A stretch of 56,624 bases of DNA from Bacilli bacterium (GTDB taxonomy: Bacteria; Bacillota_I; Bacilli_A; RF39; UBA660), in the NCBI GenBank assembly GCA_017405445.1, contig JAFRAK010000054.1, positions 1 through 56,624 on the forward strand. Reading direction: 5' to 3'. Below, in pieces: positions 36,401 to 44,307 of this stretch. Position numbers and translations under genes: made by a program. The notes beneath the pieces are model-generated. The model did no database searches. It saw only the letters and a list, made by a program, of their open reading frames with translations, and was not told the origin of the DNA. Every line of letters begins with the position of its first letter. Positions within the stretch are counted from its first letter, which is position 1.

Positions 36401-37245
36401 ATTATCGTGATAATAATATTGGACGAGCATGTCCTCCATCTGAAGAAGAAACACCTAAGACTTGTGAATATTATACTTGTTTTGACCATCCTGAATATTT
36501 ACCTGGTCAAAGTACACCATTTGCGGGAATCTTTGTAGGATTGGTAGTTCAACCTACGAATAAAGAATGGACTGATAAACCTGCAGGTGTCACAAATACA
36601 GTATTAGTTGATAAACCAGAATGTAAGAATTTAAAGAAAAGAGAACAATTATTATTTGTTTGTGATAATGATAGTTATTGTGAAAATAGATGTAAGAATA
36701 AAACAAGTTACTGTAATACTCAAGCAGATACTATTTGTGATGATAGTAGTAATTATGACCAATGCTTTAGTAGTGAAACTACAAAGTGTATGAATTCTCT
36801 TAATCAGTTCTGTAATAAAGGATTAGAAGAATCTATGTATGAAGTTACATGTAATAGTGAGAATGAATCTGATCCAAATGTTGTTGTACGTAATTGTAGA
36901 ACTGATCGTCTGAATGGTAAATGTTATCAAAATGATACTTGTAGTGCTCAAGATTTTGAAAATAGTATTTGTCAAAAGGTATGTTATAAAAAGATTAATT
37001 GTGCAGATGAATATGAGCAAGTACAAGCTGAATATAAATGTCATGGATATTTGACTGTATATGAAAGTCATATGCGTAATAATGCATGGTTCTTACAGGC
37101 TACAGGGGAACGTATTTGTCCTGAATATTTTAATGATCGACCAGGTAATTTTGTGTATGATCCTACTTCTAATACCCCTTACATTTTATTTAATGAGAAT
37201 GAACAATCTGAAATCTTTGAACCTGATATGTCAAAGGAGGGTTAA
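33454..37245 (+). CDS. Giant type IV pilin-like protein with cysteine-rich C-terminus
   Basis: A 1263-residue protein that begins with a type IV prepilin signal, NNKGFTLVELMAVIVIMGI: basic leader, Gly-Phe cut site at 7/8, Glu at +5, then the hydrophobic helix. Normal pilins are 120-250 residues; here the pilin-like head (to about 200) is followed by about six Ig-like beta domains (repeated pattern 'KDxxxxVxxxxYxLYxxDxP', for example FVKDSKDRVGFRTAEYSLY) and then, after about residue 930, a region with about 30 cysteines (CDNDSYCENRCKNKTSYC, CQKVCYKKINC). It may be a pilus-tip or surface adhesin stabilised by disulfides. No prepilin peptidase, ATPase or other pilus genes are in the window. It directly follows the polysaccharide genes (11-nt gap). 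Confidence 0.75.
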   Translation: MKKNNKGFTLVELMAVIVIMGILSIIVIPKISDLVLETKEEIYVQDAKKLLAQAQYRMNSNSIEIEKPEMGECIVFSLKYLNINDFRNPPNNGTYLDESSFVVVRNVEGNFDYAVLLIEHRKDGLFQGVEFVTEQQLNARDAIKHVRYFESRDIRYIDIEVSEKNNGDFVDTLFINSQLTKSGAGTNRWVEDNSIIGTYNEAAMREGTVADAAAPKFTAKITSNQVNEDFGTLGATLTVSAVDADDALNTLTVCVRIDNQKDGEYPSVSNNSSLCESYGERKYYIKNVDFGQYGFNYEDNHIAYVYITVSDPGGNFTHKLVEYNIHQSEGPKISKMLLTRRTQDVENLPTSTLSVEVSSDYDKVEDLKVCFEQDIPSEEEISDCHGDYVSYYDVFSKTGHMDYLFKKPDGTAIESPDGSTHTLTMFVKDSKDRVGFRTAEYSLYRNEDPKIVSFSILPEKIIDANGDTYNSLYYTINLVVEDDLNTRDVMIRIGDEDPITYNEFIRMERNANKKHRAPGLFDGTDREVIVEVWDKYQTEEVATFASRVITHVYKNEAPFVQSATITSKGTICLDNTNNHCASNIAPEKGGSYTVSVNLTAGDALLTQQRDFNQSVKVCINENPSECSKDKTQNFVAYKKTFDYTFSSPEGLEKYAEPETKHLYIALMEEEKYNDHTEYYYSLSDPYDYKVYSNDAPSFANDKPFVIRSAVNGEYNYESVSISFSNLVPKDDFNHYMLAYCYSVDGGETICTENMSKTDFENKFKLAFIYKNADGSSIQSYEGQKIDSYVLITDHRGLQAESPHVLYELLTDDYPEIQDVILQSNETRYNSNTIIVHFKVKDVGDTYEVCFKEKKDGVCTDADYRDNDGVPYNGSLSGQNVRMGSLRYKGSWSSDYTEANPEKEFYLAVKDSHGNVTNYSQELNYTVYLSCKENMAELNTIFTPANANSQISMNYCSGKCLHYYPSSYNRDPNEIFATYIKKVNYRDNNIGRACPPSEEETPKTCEYYTCFDHPEYLPGQSTPFAGIFVGLVVQPTNKEWTDKPAGVTNTVLVDKPECKNLKKREQLLFVCDNDSYCENRCKNKTSYCNTQADTICDDSSNYDQCFSSETTKCMNSLNQFCNKGLEESMYEVTCNSENESDPNVVVRNCRTDRLNGKCYQNDTCSAQDFENSICQKVCYKKINCADEYEQVQAEYKCHGYLTVYESHMRNNAWFLQATGERICPEYFNDRPGNFVYDPTSNTPYILFNENEQSEIFEPDMSKEG

Positions 37246-37247
37246 CA

Positions 37248-37742
37248 ATGGTTAAAAATACTAAGAAAAGCAATATGAGAAATTATATAATACTTGGATC
37301 TATATTGCTTGTCTGTATAATATTTATTATAGTTTTTAGTCTAGTTCCTAATAAAAAGAAGGATGATGATTCTTCTAAGGATGATGGAAAAATAAAATTT
37401 TCACGTCAGGTGGTAAAAAGTTCTCAAGTTAAAACAATTACCAATAGTAGTCTTAACAAAGAACAGTGTGTTGGAAAGGTATGTGTCAGTAAGCTAGAAG
37501 TAAATGCTTATCCTAATAAGGGATATATTACATATGTCATAAAAAATAAGGGTACTAAAGAGGCTGATGGTGGAATTAAAATGATTTTTAATGATGATTA
37601 TGTTATGTATGCAACTTATCATTTAAAAGCAGGGGAAAGTGATGAAGGATATATGAATTATTCTGATCATGATTTAAATGAAATAAAAAGCTACAAATTA
37701 GAAAAAATGACAGATAGAGATTTTGCAGTATTTGTTAATTAA
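37248..37742 (+). CDS. Membrane-anchored protein of unknown function
   Basis: A 164-residue protein with one membrane segment (about 12-33), a Lys/Asp-rich linker and an extracellular beta domain containing a close cysteine pair (EQCVGKVCVSKL). AAGGAGGG precedes the ATG, only 2 nt after the pilin-like gene, so they are co-transcribed and may work together. The ectodomain (GYITYVIKNKGTKEADGGIKM) looks like an Ig-like or 'FxxLxAxN' carbohydrate-associated fold; I do not recognise the family. Confidence 0.6.
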   Translation: MVKNTKKSNMRNYIILGSILLVCIIFIIVFSLVPNKKKDDDSSKDDGKIKFSRQVVKSSQVKTITNSSLNKEQCVGKVCVSKLEVNAYPNKGYITYVIKNKGTKEADGGIKMIFNDDYVMYATYHLKAGESDEGYMNYSDHDLNEIKSYKLEKMTDRDFAVFVN

Positions 37743-37774
37743 AAATATCTAAGGAAACTTAGATATTTTTTTTT
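37741..37774 (+). terminator. Terminator after the pilin-like operon
   Basis: AAAAATATCTAAG, GAAA loop, CTTAGATATTTTT and T tract. Confidence 0.85.
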
Positions 37775-37810
37775 AAAATCAATGACAAAAATTATAAAAT
37801 TTGTTAGAAT

Positions 37811-37816
37811 TATAAT
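37811..37816 (+). promoter_or_regulatory. Probable -10 of the 37828-39414 operon
   Basis: TATAAT, 12 bp before the start codon, which is followed at once by AGGTGG; the -35 is unclear. Confidence 0.35.
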
Positions 37817-37827
37817 TAGGTGGTAGT

Positions 37828-38391
37828 ATGAAGATAAGAAAGTTTGCTTATGTGTTATTAACCTTTGGTATGATTATGATTATATCAGGTGGTTTTTCTT
37901 CGTTTTTAGTTGGATTAAAAAAGGATCAAGAGTTGGTATATCGTAGAATGGAAGATGTTTCTGCTATGTATGAAACTTTTAATACTCAAGTTTCTTTATT
38001 TGGAGACTATAGGGAAGATTTTCATGAAAGTGTTTTAGAAAATTTATACTATGATACGATGTTTCCTACTGATAATTTAGTAAAAGAAGAATTTTTTCAA
38101 TACGAAGAAATGGTAGATGAAATTGGAGATTCTGTTAAAGAATTAGATCGTTTATGTAAAGATGTTTATTATCCTAAAGGAGAAATTAATAATATTTGTT
38201 TAAATTATAAAATTATGTATGAACAAGTTATTAATTATTTTGTATTAGATGTTGAAGATTATAATGAAAATGTAAAAAAATATAATGAGTATCAAGCATC
38301 TATTAGTAGTACATCTTCTATAAAGATTTATTCTACTAATAAGAAATTTATTGATTATAATGGAGATAAAACATTTGAAGGTAAGGAATGA
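37828..38391 (+). CDS. Membrane-anchored helical protein of unknown function
   Basis: A 187-residue protein. An N-terminal membrane segment (about 8-31) is followed by a mainly helical extracellular part (about 35-165: EDVSAMYETFNTQVSLF, EEMVDEIGDSVKELDRLC) with two cysteines (DRLCKDVYYPKGEINNIC) that could pair. It lies 6 nt before an NAGPA-type glycosidase gene, suggesting a shared role at the cell surface. No family recognised. Confidence 0.6.
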   Translation: MKIRKFAYVLLTFGMIMIISGGFSSFLVGLKKDQELVYRRMEDVSAMYETFNTQVSLFGDYREDFHESVLENLYYDTMFPTDNLVKEEFFQYEEMVDEIGDSVKELDRLCKDVYYPKGEINNICLNYKIMYEQVINYFVLDVEDYNENVKKYNEYQASISSTSSIKIYSTNKKFIDYNGDKTFEGKE

Positions 38392-38397
38392 TTCTAG

Positions 38398-39414
38398 ATG
38401 AAGAAAAAAAGTTCAATTGTTCGTAAAATTTTGATTTGCTTTTGTGCTTTTTTTATTGTTTCTTTATTGGGACTATTATTTCTATTCTATGGGCCAATTG
38501 ATTCTTTTCGATCTTTTTGGATTACTACAGCTATGACTACTATGAAACATCAATATTTAGCGACAATGCTTTATTCTGATGAAACAATTCAAAAAGTATT
38601 AAAAGAGAATTGTATTATTGAAGTAGAAGAAGTTACGAATCCTAATATGATTAAGTTTCGTAAATATACTTCATCTATTTATAAAAATCAATATGAGAAA
38701 GAAATTTTAGTACATGATGAGGATGCATTATATAAAGTAATAGAAATACATGAGAATACTTATCATGGATTTTTAGTGGCAGTTTATGATCCTTCTAGAA
38801 TTCATCTTGCGACAACAGCTTATTTGGGAGAAAGAGGAGAATCAATTCTTACAGTTAGTGAAAGAGAAAATGCGATTATTGCGATGAATGCTGGTGGATT
38901 CTATGATCCGGATTGGAATAGTAATGGGGCACTTCCTCATGGAGTGGTTATTTCATATGGACAAGTTGTGAGTGAGTTTACATCGGTAGGATATGGGGGA
39001 TTCATTGGTTTTGATCAAGAAAATCGTTTGATTTTAGGTAATATGGGTAAATATGAAGCACTTTCCATGGGACTTAGAGATGCTGTAGAATTTGGACCTT
39101 TTTTAATTGTCAATGGTAAAAGAAGTTTTATTCGAGGCAATGGAGGATGGGGAGTTTCTCCTAGAACTGCCATAGGACAAAGACAAGATGGAATTGTTTT
39201 AATGCTTGTGATTAATGGAAGACTTGCTTCTAGTATAGGTGCTGATATGATTGATTTATGTGATATTATGGAAAGATATGGTGCTTATAATGCTGCCAAT
39301 TTAGATGGAGGAAGTTCTTCTGAACTTGTGATTAATCAAGAAATAATAAATACTCCAGTAGCTGGAGGAACTAATGGTTTAAGAGATCAATCTACTTTTT
39401 GGGTAGTGGTTTAA
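38398..39414 (+). CDS. Membrane-anchored phosphodiester glycosidase (NAGPA family), copy 1
   Basis: A 338-residue protein with one N-terminal membrane segment (about 11-33) and an extracellular NAGPA domain. Motifs: IIAMNAGGFYDPD, GFIGFDQENRLIL, VEFGPFLIVNGKR, GVSPRTAIGQRQDGIVLMLVINGR and AANLDGGSSSELV. In bacteria this fold removes alpha-linked amino sugars from phosphodiesters on surface glycans. A juxtamembrane segment (FRSFWITTAMTTMKHQYLATMLY) is closely matched in the second copy at 41005 (FKTFWVTSAMTTMTHQYLAYMLY). It follows the preceding membrane protein by 6 nt. Confidence 0.85.
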   Translation: MKKKSSIVRKILICFCAFFIVSLLGLLFLFYGPIDSFRSFWITTAMTTMKHQYLATMLYSDETIQKVLKENCIIEVEEVTNPNMIKFRKYTSSIYKNQYEKEILVHDEDALYKVIEIHENTYHGFLVAVYDPSRIHLATTAYLGERGESILTVSERENAIIAMNAGGFYDPDWNSNGALPHGVVISYGQVVSEFTSVGYGGFIGFDQENRLILGNMGKYEALSMGLRDAVEFGPFLIVNGKRSFIRGNGGWGVSPRTAIGQRQDGIVLMLVINGRLASSIGADMIDLCDIMERYGAYNAANLDGGSSSELVINQEIINTPVAGGTNGLRDQSTFWVVV

Positions 39415-39438
39415 TTAAAGAAAAAAGGGTTATTTACC

Positions 39439-39467
39439 TTGTACTTTAGAGGTAATTTTGTTATAAT
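39439..39467 (+). promoter_or_regulatory. Promoter of the 39489-42201 operon
   Basis: TTGTAC (39439-39444), 17-nt spacer and extended -10 TGTTATAAT (TATAAT at 39462-39467). Confidence 0.65.
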
Positions 39468-39488
39468 TTTAAAGGTGGAGTGTTTGAT

Positions 39489-41000
39489 ATGGCTAGTAAA
39501 GAAAAAAAAGAAAAAAAACTATTAAAGAAAAAAGATAATAACCAAGAGAAAAAAGGACTTTTTAAGATTAAACTTAAAAAGAAAAAAGATGATGATATAG
39601 AAGTATTAGATATGGAAGAAAAAAAGATTAAACCTAAAAAAGAAAAAAAAGGAAAGAATCGATATGTCTTTGGTCCTATTGAATTCTCTTTTAATTTTAT
39701 TAGTTTAGTGTTTGTTATCTGTGTAGGATTATATTTTGGTGGAAGAAGTTTTTATTATTATAGTTTACAAAGCAAGCATTCTAAAGAAACTGCAGATACT
39801 GTTAATGGTTTAGTACTAAGTCATAATCAATTAGCAAAAGATACTGCAGAAGGGCTTCATCAAGATGAAGATGGATATTATTTTAGAGGTAATATTCAAA
39901 ATAATTATGTTTGGTTTGCAAATCGTATGTTTAGAATAATGAGAGTTAATACAGATGGTTCTGTAAAATTAGTATCTAATGATTTAGTATCTTCTTTTAT
40001 GTGGGGAGAAAAAGAAGATTATGATAATTCAAATGTAAGAGTTTGGTTAACACCAGTTGATGATATAGATGTTTCTGGAGTTTATTATAAAACAATACCA
40101 GCTCCTGGAAGATTTGTTGTTGATACTTCTTACACTGTTGATAAACTACAAGAAAATAGTGTGGAATATGGAGAAACAGAGTTTAAAGATAAAGTAGTTT
40201 CACTATCTTTAAATGATTATATTAATGCAGGAGGAAAGAATAGTTATTTGAATAATGGAAAACTTTATTTTATTCTTGGATATAATCAAGAAAATTCTAA
40301 CTTGTACATTGAAGAGGATGGAAGTATTGTAGAATGTAGTTCATTAGATGGATATGGAGTAAGAGCTGTTATTACATTATCTAAGAATGTTCCTGTTTCA
40401 CATGGTTCTGGTACTGAAAAAGATCCTTATGTAGTTGATCAAGGTAACGATTATAATTATGTTGATAGTTATGTTAAACTAGGAAATGATGTTTGGAAAG
40501 TTTATGGAGAAGATGAAGAAACTATTAAAATGTATTTAAATGGATATATTACATTTGATGGAAATGAAGTTACTAGAAATTATAGTAATTATGGTAATAG
40601 ATTTGATTATTATTCTGGTGATAATATAGGTTATTTCTTAATGAATGATTATTTAAATAGTTTAAGTTATAAAGATATTTTAATTGATAATTCATATCCT
40701 TATGGAGAAATGAGTGCTGAGACTGGTTATTCTTTTCCAAATGTTTATAGTACTACATATTTTGGTAAGATGGCTTTATTAAATATTTTTGATTATGTAT
40801 CTAATAACGAATTATCTGACTTTTTCAGATGTAATACAGGTGCTCAAATGTCTACTACACAGTATGCTGTTTTATCAAATGGTTTATTAGAAGAAGCAGA
40901 AGTTACAGATGTAAAGCATATAGTACCAGGGGTATCTATTAATAAAAGTTCTATTAAAAAGGGATCTGGTAGAATAGATGATCCTTATGTTGTGGAGTGA
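39489..41000 (+). CDS. Membrane-anchored surface protein with two related beta modules
   Basis: A 503-residue protein. The first 60 residues are cytosolic and extremely Lys/Glu-rich (KEKKEKKLLKKKDNNQEKK), then one membrane segment (about 70-92) and an ectodomain. Two modules with related openings are visible: NYVWFANRMFRIMRVNTDGSVKLVSND (about 137-163) and YVDSYVKLGNDVWKVYGEDEETIKM near 325-350, each ending with a GSGxxxDPYVV-type turn (GSGTEKDPYVVD and GSGRIDDPYVVE). I know no function for this module. The ATG at 39489 follows AAAGGTGG. It is 4 nt upstream of the second NAGPA glycosidase gene, which has the same Lys/Glu-rich N-terminus. Confidence 0.6.
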   Translation: MASKEKKEKKLLKKKDNNQEKKGLFKIKLKKKKDDDIEVLDMEEKKIKPKKEKKGKNRYVFGPIEFSFNFISLVFVICVGLYFGGRSFYYYSLQSKHSKETADTVNGLVLSHNQLAKDTAEGLHQDEDGYYFRGNIQNNYVWFANRMFRIMRVNTDGSVKLVSNDLVSSFMWGEKEDYDNSNVRVWLTPVDDIDVSGVYYKTIPAPGRFVVDTSYTVDKLQENSVEYGETEFKDKVVSLSLNDYINAGGKNSYLNNGKLYFILGYNQENSNLYIEEDGSIVECSSLDGYGVRAVITLSKNVPVSHGSGTEKDPYVVDQGNDYNYVDSYVKLGNDVWKVYGEDEETIKMYLNGYITFDGNEVTRNYSNYGNRFDYYSGDNIGYFLMNDYLNSLSYKDILIDNSYPYGEMSAETGYSFPNVYSTTYFGKMALLNIFDYVSNNELSDFFRCNTGAQMSTTQYAVLSNGLLEEAEVTDVKHIVPGVSINKSSIKKGSGRIDDPYVVE

Positions 41001-41004
41001 TAAA

Positions 41005-42201
41005 ATGAATAGTAATGAAGAAGTTAAGAAGAAAAAATTATTAAGTGGTAAAGAAAAGGTGAAAAAAGAGAAACCTGTTAAAGAGAAAAAAGAAAAAGTA
41101 AAAAAAGAGAAAGTAAAAAAGGAAAAGGTTAAGAAAGAAAAAGTAAAAAAGAAATTTAAAATAAGTATTTTTACTATTCTAGTCTTTTTAATGGATTTAT
41201 GTGTTGCGACGGGTTTGTATGTTATTAATATGCCTAAGTTTAAGACCTTTTGGGTTACATCTGCAATGACTACAATGACTCATCAATATCTAGCTTATAT
41301 GTTATATGATGAAAATACTATTAATAAAATAATGAGTGAGAATTACATTGAACAGAATACAGAAACTATTAATTTGGATGATATTGTGGTTAATGATACA
41401 GATTTATTTTCTAAAAGATATACGAATAAGTATGATAAAGAAATATTTACAAAGACAGAAGGTAATGATGTATTTAAATTAATTCGTATTAGTGAGCCAA
41501 TGTTTAAAGGATGGTTAACAGTTATTTATGATCCTAGTGATGTAGAACTTGCGGTTAGTAGTAAGTTAGGTAGAGCAGGACAAAATGTTAGTACTTTAAC
41601 AAGAGACAATGGTGGTATTATTGGTATTAACGGTGGAGGTTTCGAAGATTTAGATGGTTGGGGAAATGGTTCAATACCTTATGGTGCTATTATTAAAAAT
41701 GGTGAACTTATTTGGAATCATGAAGGTGGTTCTGGAGGATTAATTGGATTTACTAAAGATCATAAAATGTATCTTACTTGGAAGTCTCCTGAGGAAGCTA
41801 TTGCTGATGGTATGATGGAAGCAGTTGATTTTGGACCATTCTTGATTGTTAATGGAAATGTTTCTAAAATCCATGGTGATGGTGGTTGGGGAATTGCTCC
41901 TAGAACAGTAATTGCTCAAAGAAAAGATGGAGTTGTATTATTCTTAGTTATTGATGGAAGAATGCCTGGATATAGTATTGGTGCTTCTATGAATGATGTT
42001 ATTGAAGTATTACTTCGTTATAAGGCCTATAATGCTGCTAACTTAGATGGAGGAGCTTCAACTACTATGAGTGTAAATGGTAGTTTGTGGAATAATCCTT
42101 ATGTTGGTGGAGAATATGGTGGAAGAACTGTATCAAATGCATGGATTGTTACAAACAGACAAGGAAAAGCAATGACAATACCAAATAAAAGTGATTATTA
42201 A
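41005..42201 (+). CDS. Membrane-anchored phosphodiester glycosidase (NAGPA family), copy 2
   Basis: A 398-residue paralogue of the protein at 38398. The cytosolic start is a run of KEKVKK repeats (about 10-50; (KEKVK)n in tandem at DNA level), followed by a membrane segment (about 53-73), the FWVTSAMTTMTHQYLA juxtamembrane motif and the NAGPA domain: IIGINGGGFEDLDG, VDFGPFLIVNGNV, GIAPRTVIAQRKDGVVLFLVIDGR and AANLDGGASTTM. The start codon at 41005 follows TGGAGTGA. The Lys/Glu-rich tail shared with the upstream gene suggests the two proteins interact on the cytosolic side or share a targeting feature. Confidence 0.85.
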   Translation: MNSNEEVKKKKLLSGKEKVKKEKPVKEKKEKVKKEKVKKEKVKKEKVKKKFKISIFTILVFLMDLCVATGLYVINMPKFKTFWVTSAMTTMTHQYLAYMLYDENTINKIMSENYIEQNTETINLDDIVVNDTDLFSKRYTNKYDKEIFTKTEGNDVFKLIRISEPMFKGWLTVIYDPSDVELAVSSKLGRAGQNVSTLTRDNGGIIGINGGGFEDLDGWGNGSIPYGAIIKNGELIWNHEGGSGGLIGFTKDHKMYLTWKSPEEAIADGMMEAVDFGPFLIVNGNVSKIHGDGGWGIAPRTVIAQRKDGVVLFLVIDGRMPGYSIGASMNDVIEVLLRYKAYNAANLDGGASTTMSVNGSLWNNPYVGGEYGGRTVSNAWIVTNRQGKAMTIPNKSDY

Positions 42202-42227
42202 AAATAGAGAGTATTCTCTATTTTTTT
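42201..42227 (+). terminator. Terminator
   Basis: AAATAGAGA and TCTCTATTT around GTAT, followed by a T tract, directly after the stop codon. Confidence 0.85.
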
Positions 42228-42231
42228 GTAG

Positions 42232-42237
42232 TATAAT
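42232..42237 (+). promoter_or_regulatory. -10 element of the tsaC promoter
   Basis: TATAAT, 19 bp before the start codon, adjoining the T tract of the preceding terminator. Confidence 0.5.
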
Positions 42238-42255
42238 ATGGTTTGGGGTGTAAAT

Positions 42256-42882
42256 ATGAAAACATTAATCTTCGATTGGAAAGAGAGTATTCCACAGGAA
42301 GAATTAAAACAAGTAAAAAATATTTTAGAAAATAATGGATTGATTATTTTTCCAACAGATACTGTTTATGGTTTAGGATGTAACTCTTTTAGTGATCAGG
42401 CAATTGAAAAAATATTTGAAGTAAAACAACGTGCCAAAAATAAACCAATTAATGTTCTTACTGATTCTGTTTCTAAAATGTCGATGCTTGCTTCTCATGT
42501 AGGAGAAATAGAAAAAGACTTAGTAGAGAGATATATGCCAGGAGCTTTGACAATTATTTTTGATAAAAAAGAAGAAATATCAAATTTATTAACATCAGGA
42601 CTTGATACAGTAGGAATTCGTATTCCTAATAATGAAATTGCTTTAAAAATTTTAAAAGAAGTTAATTTTCCTCTTGCAACAACGAGTGCAAATGTTTCTG
42701 GAGAAGAAGCAGGAATTTCATTTGATGATGTTCTTGATTATTTTAATGGGAAAGTAGATGCTATTATTGATGGGGGAGTATCTCCAATTCAAATTGCATC
42801 TACTATCGTTAGAGTTGAAAATAATCATATTCATGTTTTAAGACAAGGTAGCATAATAATAGATAATAATAAAAAAATGTGA
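42256..42882 (+). CDS. tsaC: L-threonylcarbamoyladenylate synthase
   Basis: A 208-residue YrdC/Sua5-type enzyme that makes threonylcarbamoyl-AMP from threonine, bicarbonate and ATP for the t6A modification of ANN-reading tRNAs. Motifs: LENNGLIIFPTDTVYGLGCN, KQRAKNKPINVL, MPGALTIIF, TVGIRIPNN and LATTSANVSGEEAG. It lacks the extra C-terminal Sua5 domain, so it is the short TsaC form. The ATG at 42256 follows TGGGGTG; an upstream in-frame start would be without a ribosome site. Confidence 0.93.
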   Translation: MKTLIFDWKESIPQEELKQVKNILENNGLIIFPTDTVYGLGCNSFSDQAIEKIFEVKQRAKNKPINVLTDSVSKMSMLASHVGEIEKDLVERYMPGALTIIFDKKEEISNLLTSGLDTVGIRIPNNEIALKILKEVNFPLATTSANVSGEEAGISFDDVLDYFNGKVDAIIDGGVSPIQIASTIVRVENNHIHVLRQGSIIIDNNKKM

Positions 42883-42903
42883 TATACTATTATTGAAAAT
42901 AGA

Positions 42904-42974
42904 AAAATGTGAAAATAATATTTTTGTTTTTTTCATATAATTTTCACATTTTACATTTATGATTAATATGTAAA
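42904..42974. promoter_or_regulatory. Two inverted repeats in the htrA upstream region
   Basis: AAAATGTGAAAAT (42904-42916) is exactly repeated in inverted form at 42940-42952. A second pair TTTACAT (42950-42956) and ATGTAAA (42968-42974) overlaps it. No T tract follows the first hairpin, so an operator or structured leader is more likely than a terminator. Confidence 0.45.
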
Positions 42975-42993
42975 TATTTTAGAGGTGATTTTA

Positions 42994-44226
42994 ATGAATG
43001 AAGAAATGAAAGAAAAAATAGTTGAAGAAAAAAGAACAAAGAAGAAAAAAAGAAAAACTCCTATGGTTGTTTTCCTAGTATTTGTCCTTATGATTGTTGC
43101 TGCTCTTTTGATTGCATTACAAAATGTTGGAATACTTGATTTTAGTAAAATTGATTTCAGTAAATTAAATAGAAAAGAGAAAGTAACTTTAAATTATACA
43201 ACTCCTAACCATCAACAAAAAGAAGGTGTATATATAACAGATGTATCTGAAGTAGTGGAAGAAGTTATGCCTTCTATTGTAGCAATTACTAGTAAGACTT
43301 TAGTTAATTCTGGTAATTATGGACCATTTTATTTCTGGGGTGGAGGATCTACAGAAAAACAGTATGCTACAGGTGCAGGTAGTGGAATTATTATTAAACA
43401 AACAGATGACGAATTACTAATTTTAACAAATGATCATGTTATTGATGGGGCAGAAGAATTATCTGTACAATTTTATGATGAAAAAAGTTATGATGCTGTT
43501 GTAAAAGGAACTTCTGCAGATGATGATGTTGCGGTTATTTCAGTTAAGCTAAGTAGTATTGATAATGATACTTTAGAATCTATTAAAATTGCGACAATTG
43601 GTGATAGCAATGAATTAAAAGTTGGAAATGGTGTTATTGCGATTGGAAATGCTTTAGGATATGGACAAAGTGTTACATCTGGTGTTGTAAGTGCTTTAAA
43701 TCGTGAAGTAACTCTTGATGATACAACAAGAAATATGATTCAAATGGATGCTGCTATTAATGGTGGAAATAGTGGTGGAGCTTTATTAAATAGTAAAGGT
43801 GAAGTTGTTGGTATCTGTGAAGCTAAATATTCATCTTCATCATCATCTGGTATTGTTGAAGGCATGTCTCTTGCTATTCCTATTACTGATGTAAAAGATG
43901 TTATTGAAAAATTAATGAATGGTGAAACTCCGACTGCTAGCGGTGCTCAAATTGGTATTAAAGGTAATATTGTAAATCAAGATAATACTTTAGGTATGCC
44001 ACAAGGATTCTATATTTCAGAAGTTATTAGTGGTACTGGTGCAGATGATGCTGGATTATCTATTGGAAGTATTGTTACTAAAATTGAAGGAAATAAAGTT
44101 ACTTCTTTAAATGATATGAAAAAAGTTTTATCTAAGAAAAAACCTGGAGATGTTATTACTATAACAGTGGCAGTTCCAGATAGAAGATCATACACAGAGA
44201 AGGATGTAGAAGTTACATTATCATAA
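42994..44226 (+). CDS. htrA: HtrA/DegP-like membrane-anchored serine protease
   Basis: A 410-residue protein quality-control protease. The cytosolic start is Lys/Glu-rich, a membrane segment lies at about 24-43, then an extracellular trypsin-like domain (about 75-315) with catalytic His148 (TNDHVID), Asp178 (ADDDVAVI) and Ser260 (NGGNSGGAL), and one PDZ domain (about 325-410; GFYISEVISGTGADDAGLSIGSIVTKIEG cut here to its core GADDAGL). It degrades or refolds misfolded exported proteins, useful given the many secreted proteins here. The ATG at 42994 follows AGAGGTGAT. The upstream inverted repeats suggest regulation. Confidence 0.95.
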   Translation: MNEEMKEKIVEEKRTKKKKRKTPMVVFLVFVLMIVAALLIALQNVGILDFSKIDFSKLNRKEKVTLNYTTPNHQQKEGVYITDVSEVVEEVMPSIVAITSKTLVNSGNYGPFYFWGGGSTEKQYATGAGSGIIIKQTDDELLILTNDHVIDGAEELSVQFYDEKSYDAVVKGTSADDDVAVISVKLSSIDNDTLESIKIATIGDSNELKVGNGVIAIGNALGYGQSVTSGVVSALNREVTLDDTTRNMIQMDAAINGGNSGGALLNSKGEVVGICEAKYSSSSSSGIVEGMSLAIPITDVKDVIEKLMNGETPTASGAQIGIKGNIVNQDNTLGMPQGFYISEVISGTGADDAGLSIGSIVTKIEGNKVTSLNDMKKVLSKKKPGDVITITVAVPDRRSYTEKDVEVTLS

Positions 44227-44253
44227 TCAATGCAGAAATGCATTGATTTTTCT
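44225..44253 (+). terminator. Terminator of htrA
   Basis: AATCAATGCA, GAAA loop, TGCATTGATT and T tract. Confidence 0.85.
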
Positions 44254-44276
44254 TTTCTTATTTTTATAAAAAAATG

Positions 44277-44304
44277 TTGACAATTCAACGAAATATAGTA
44301 TAAT
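44277..44304 (+). promoter_or_regulatory. Promoter of the tRNA-Gly transcript
   Basis: TTGACA (44277-44282), 16-nt spacer and TATAAT (44299-44304): both hexamers are consensus. Transcription should begin about 44311, at the foot of the leader hairpin. Confidence 0.8.
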
Positions 44305-44307
44305 TAA

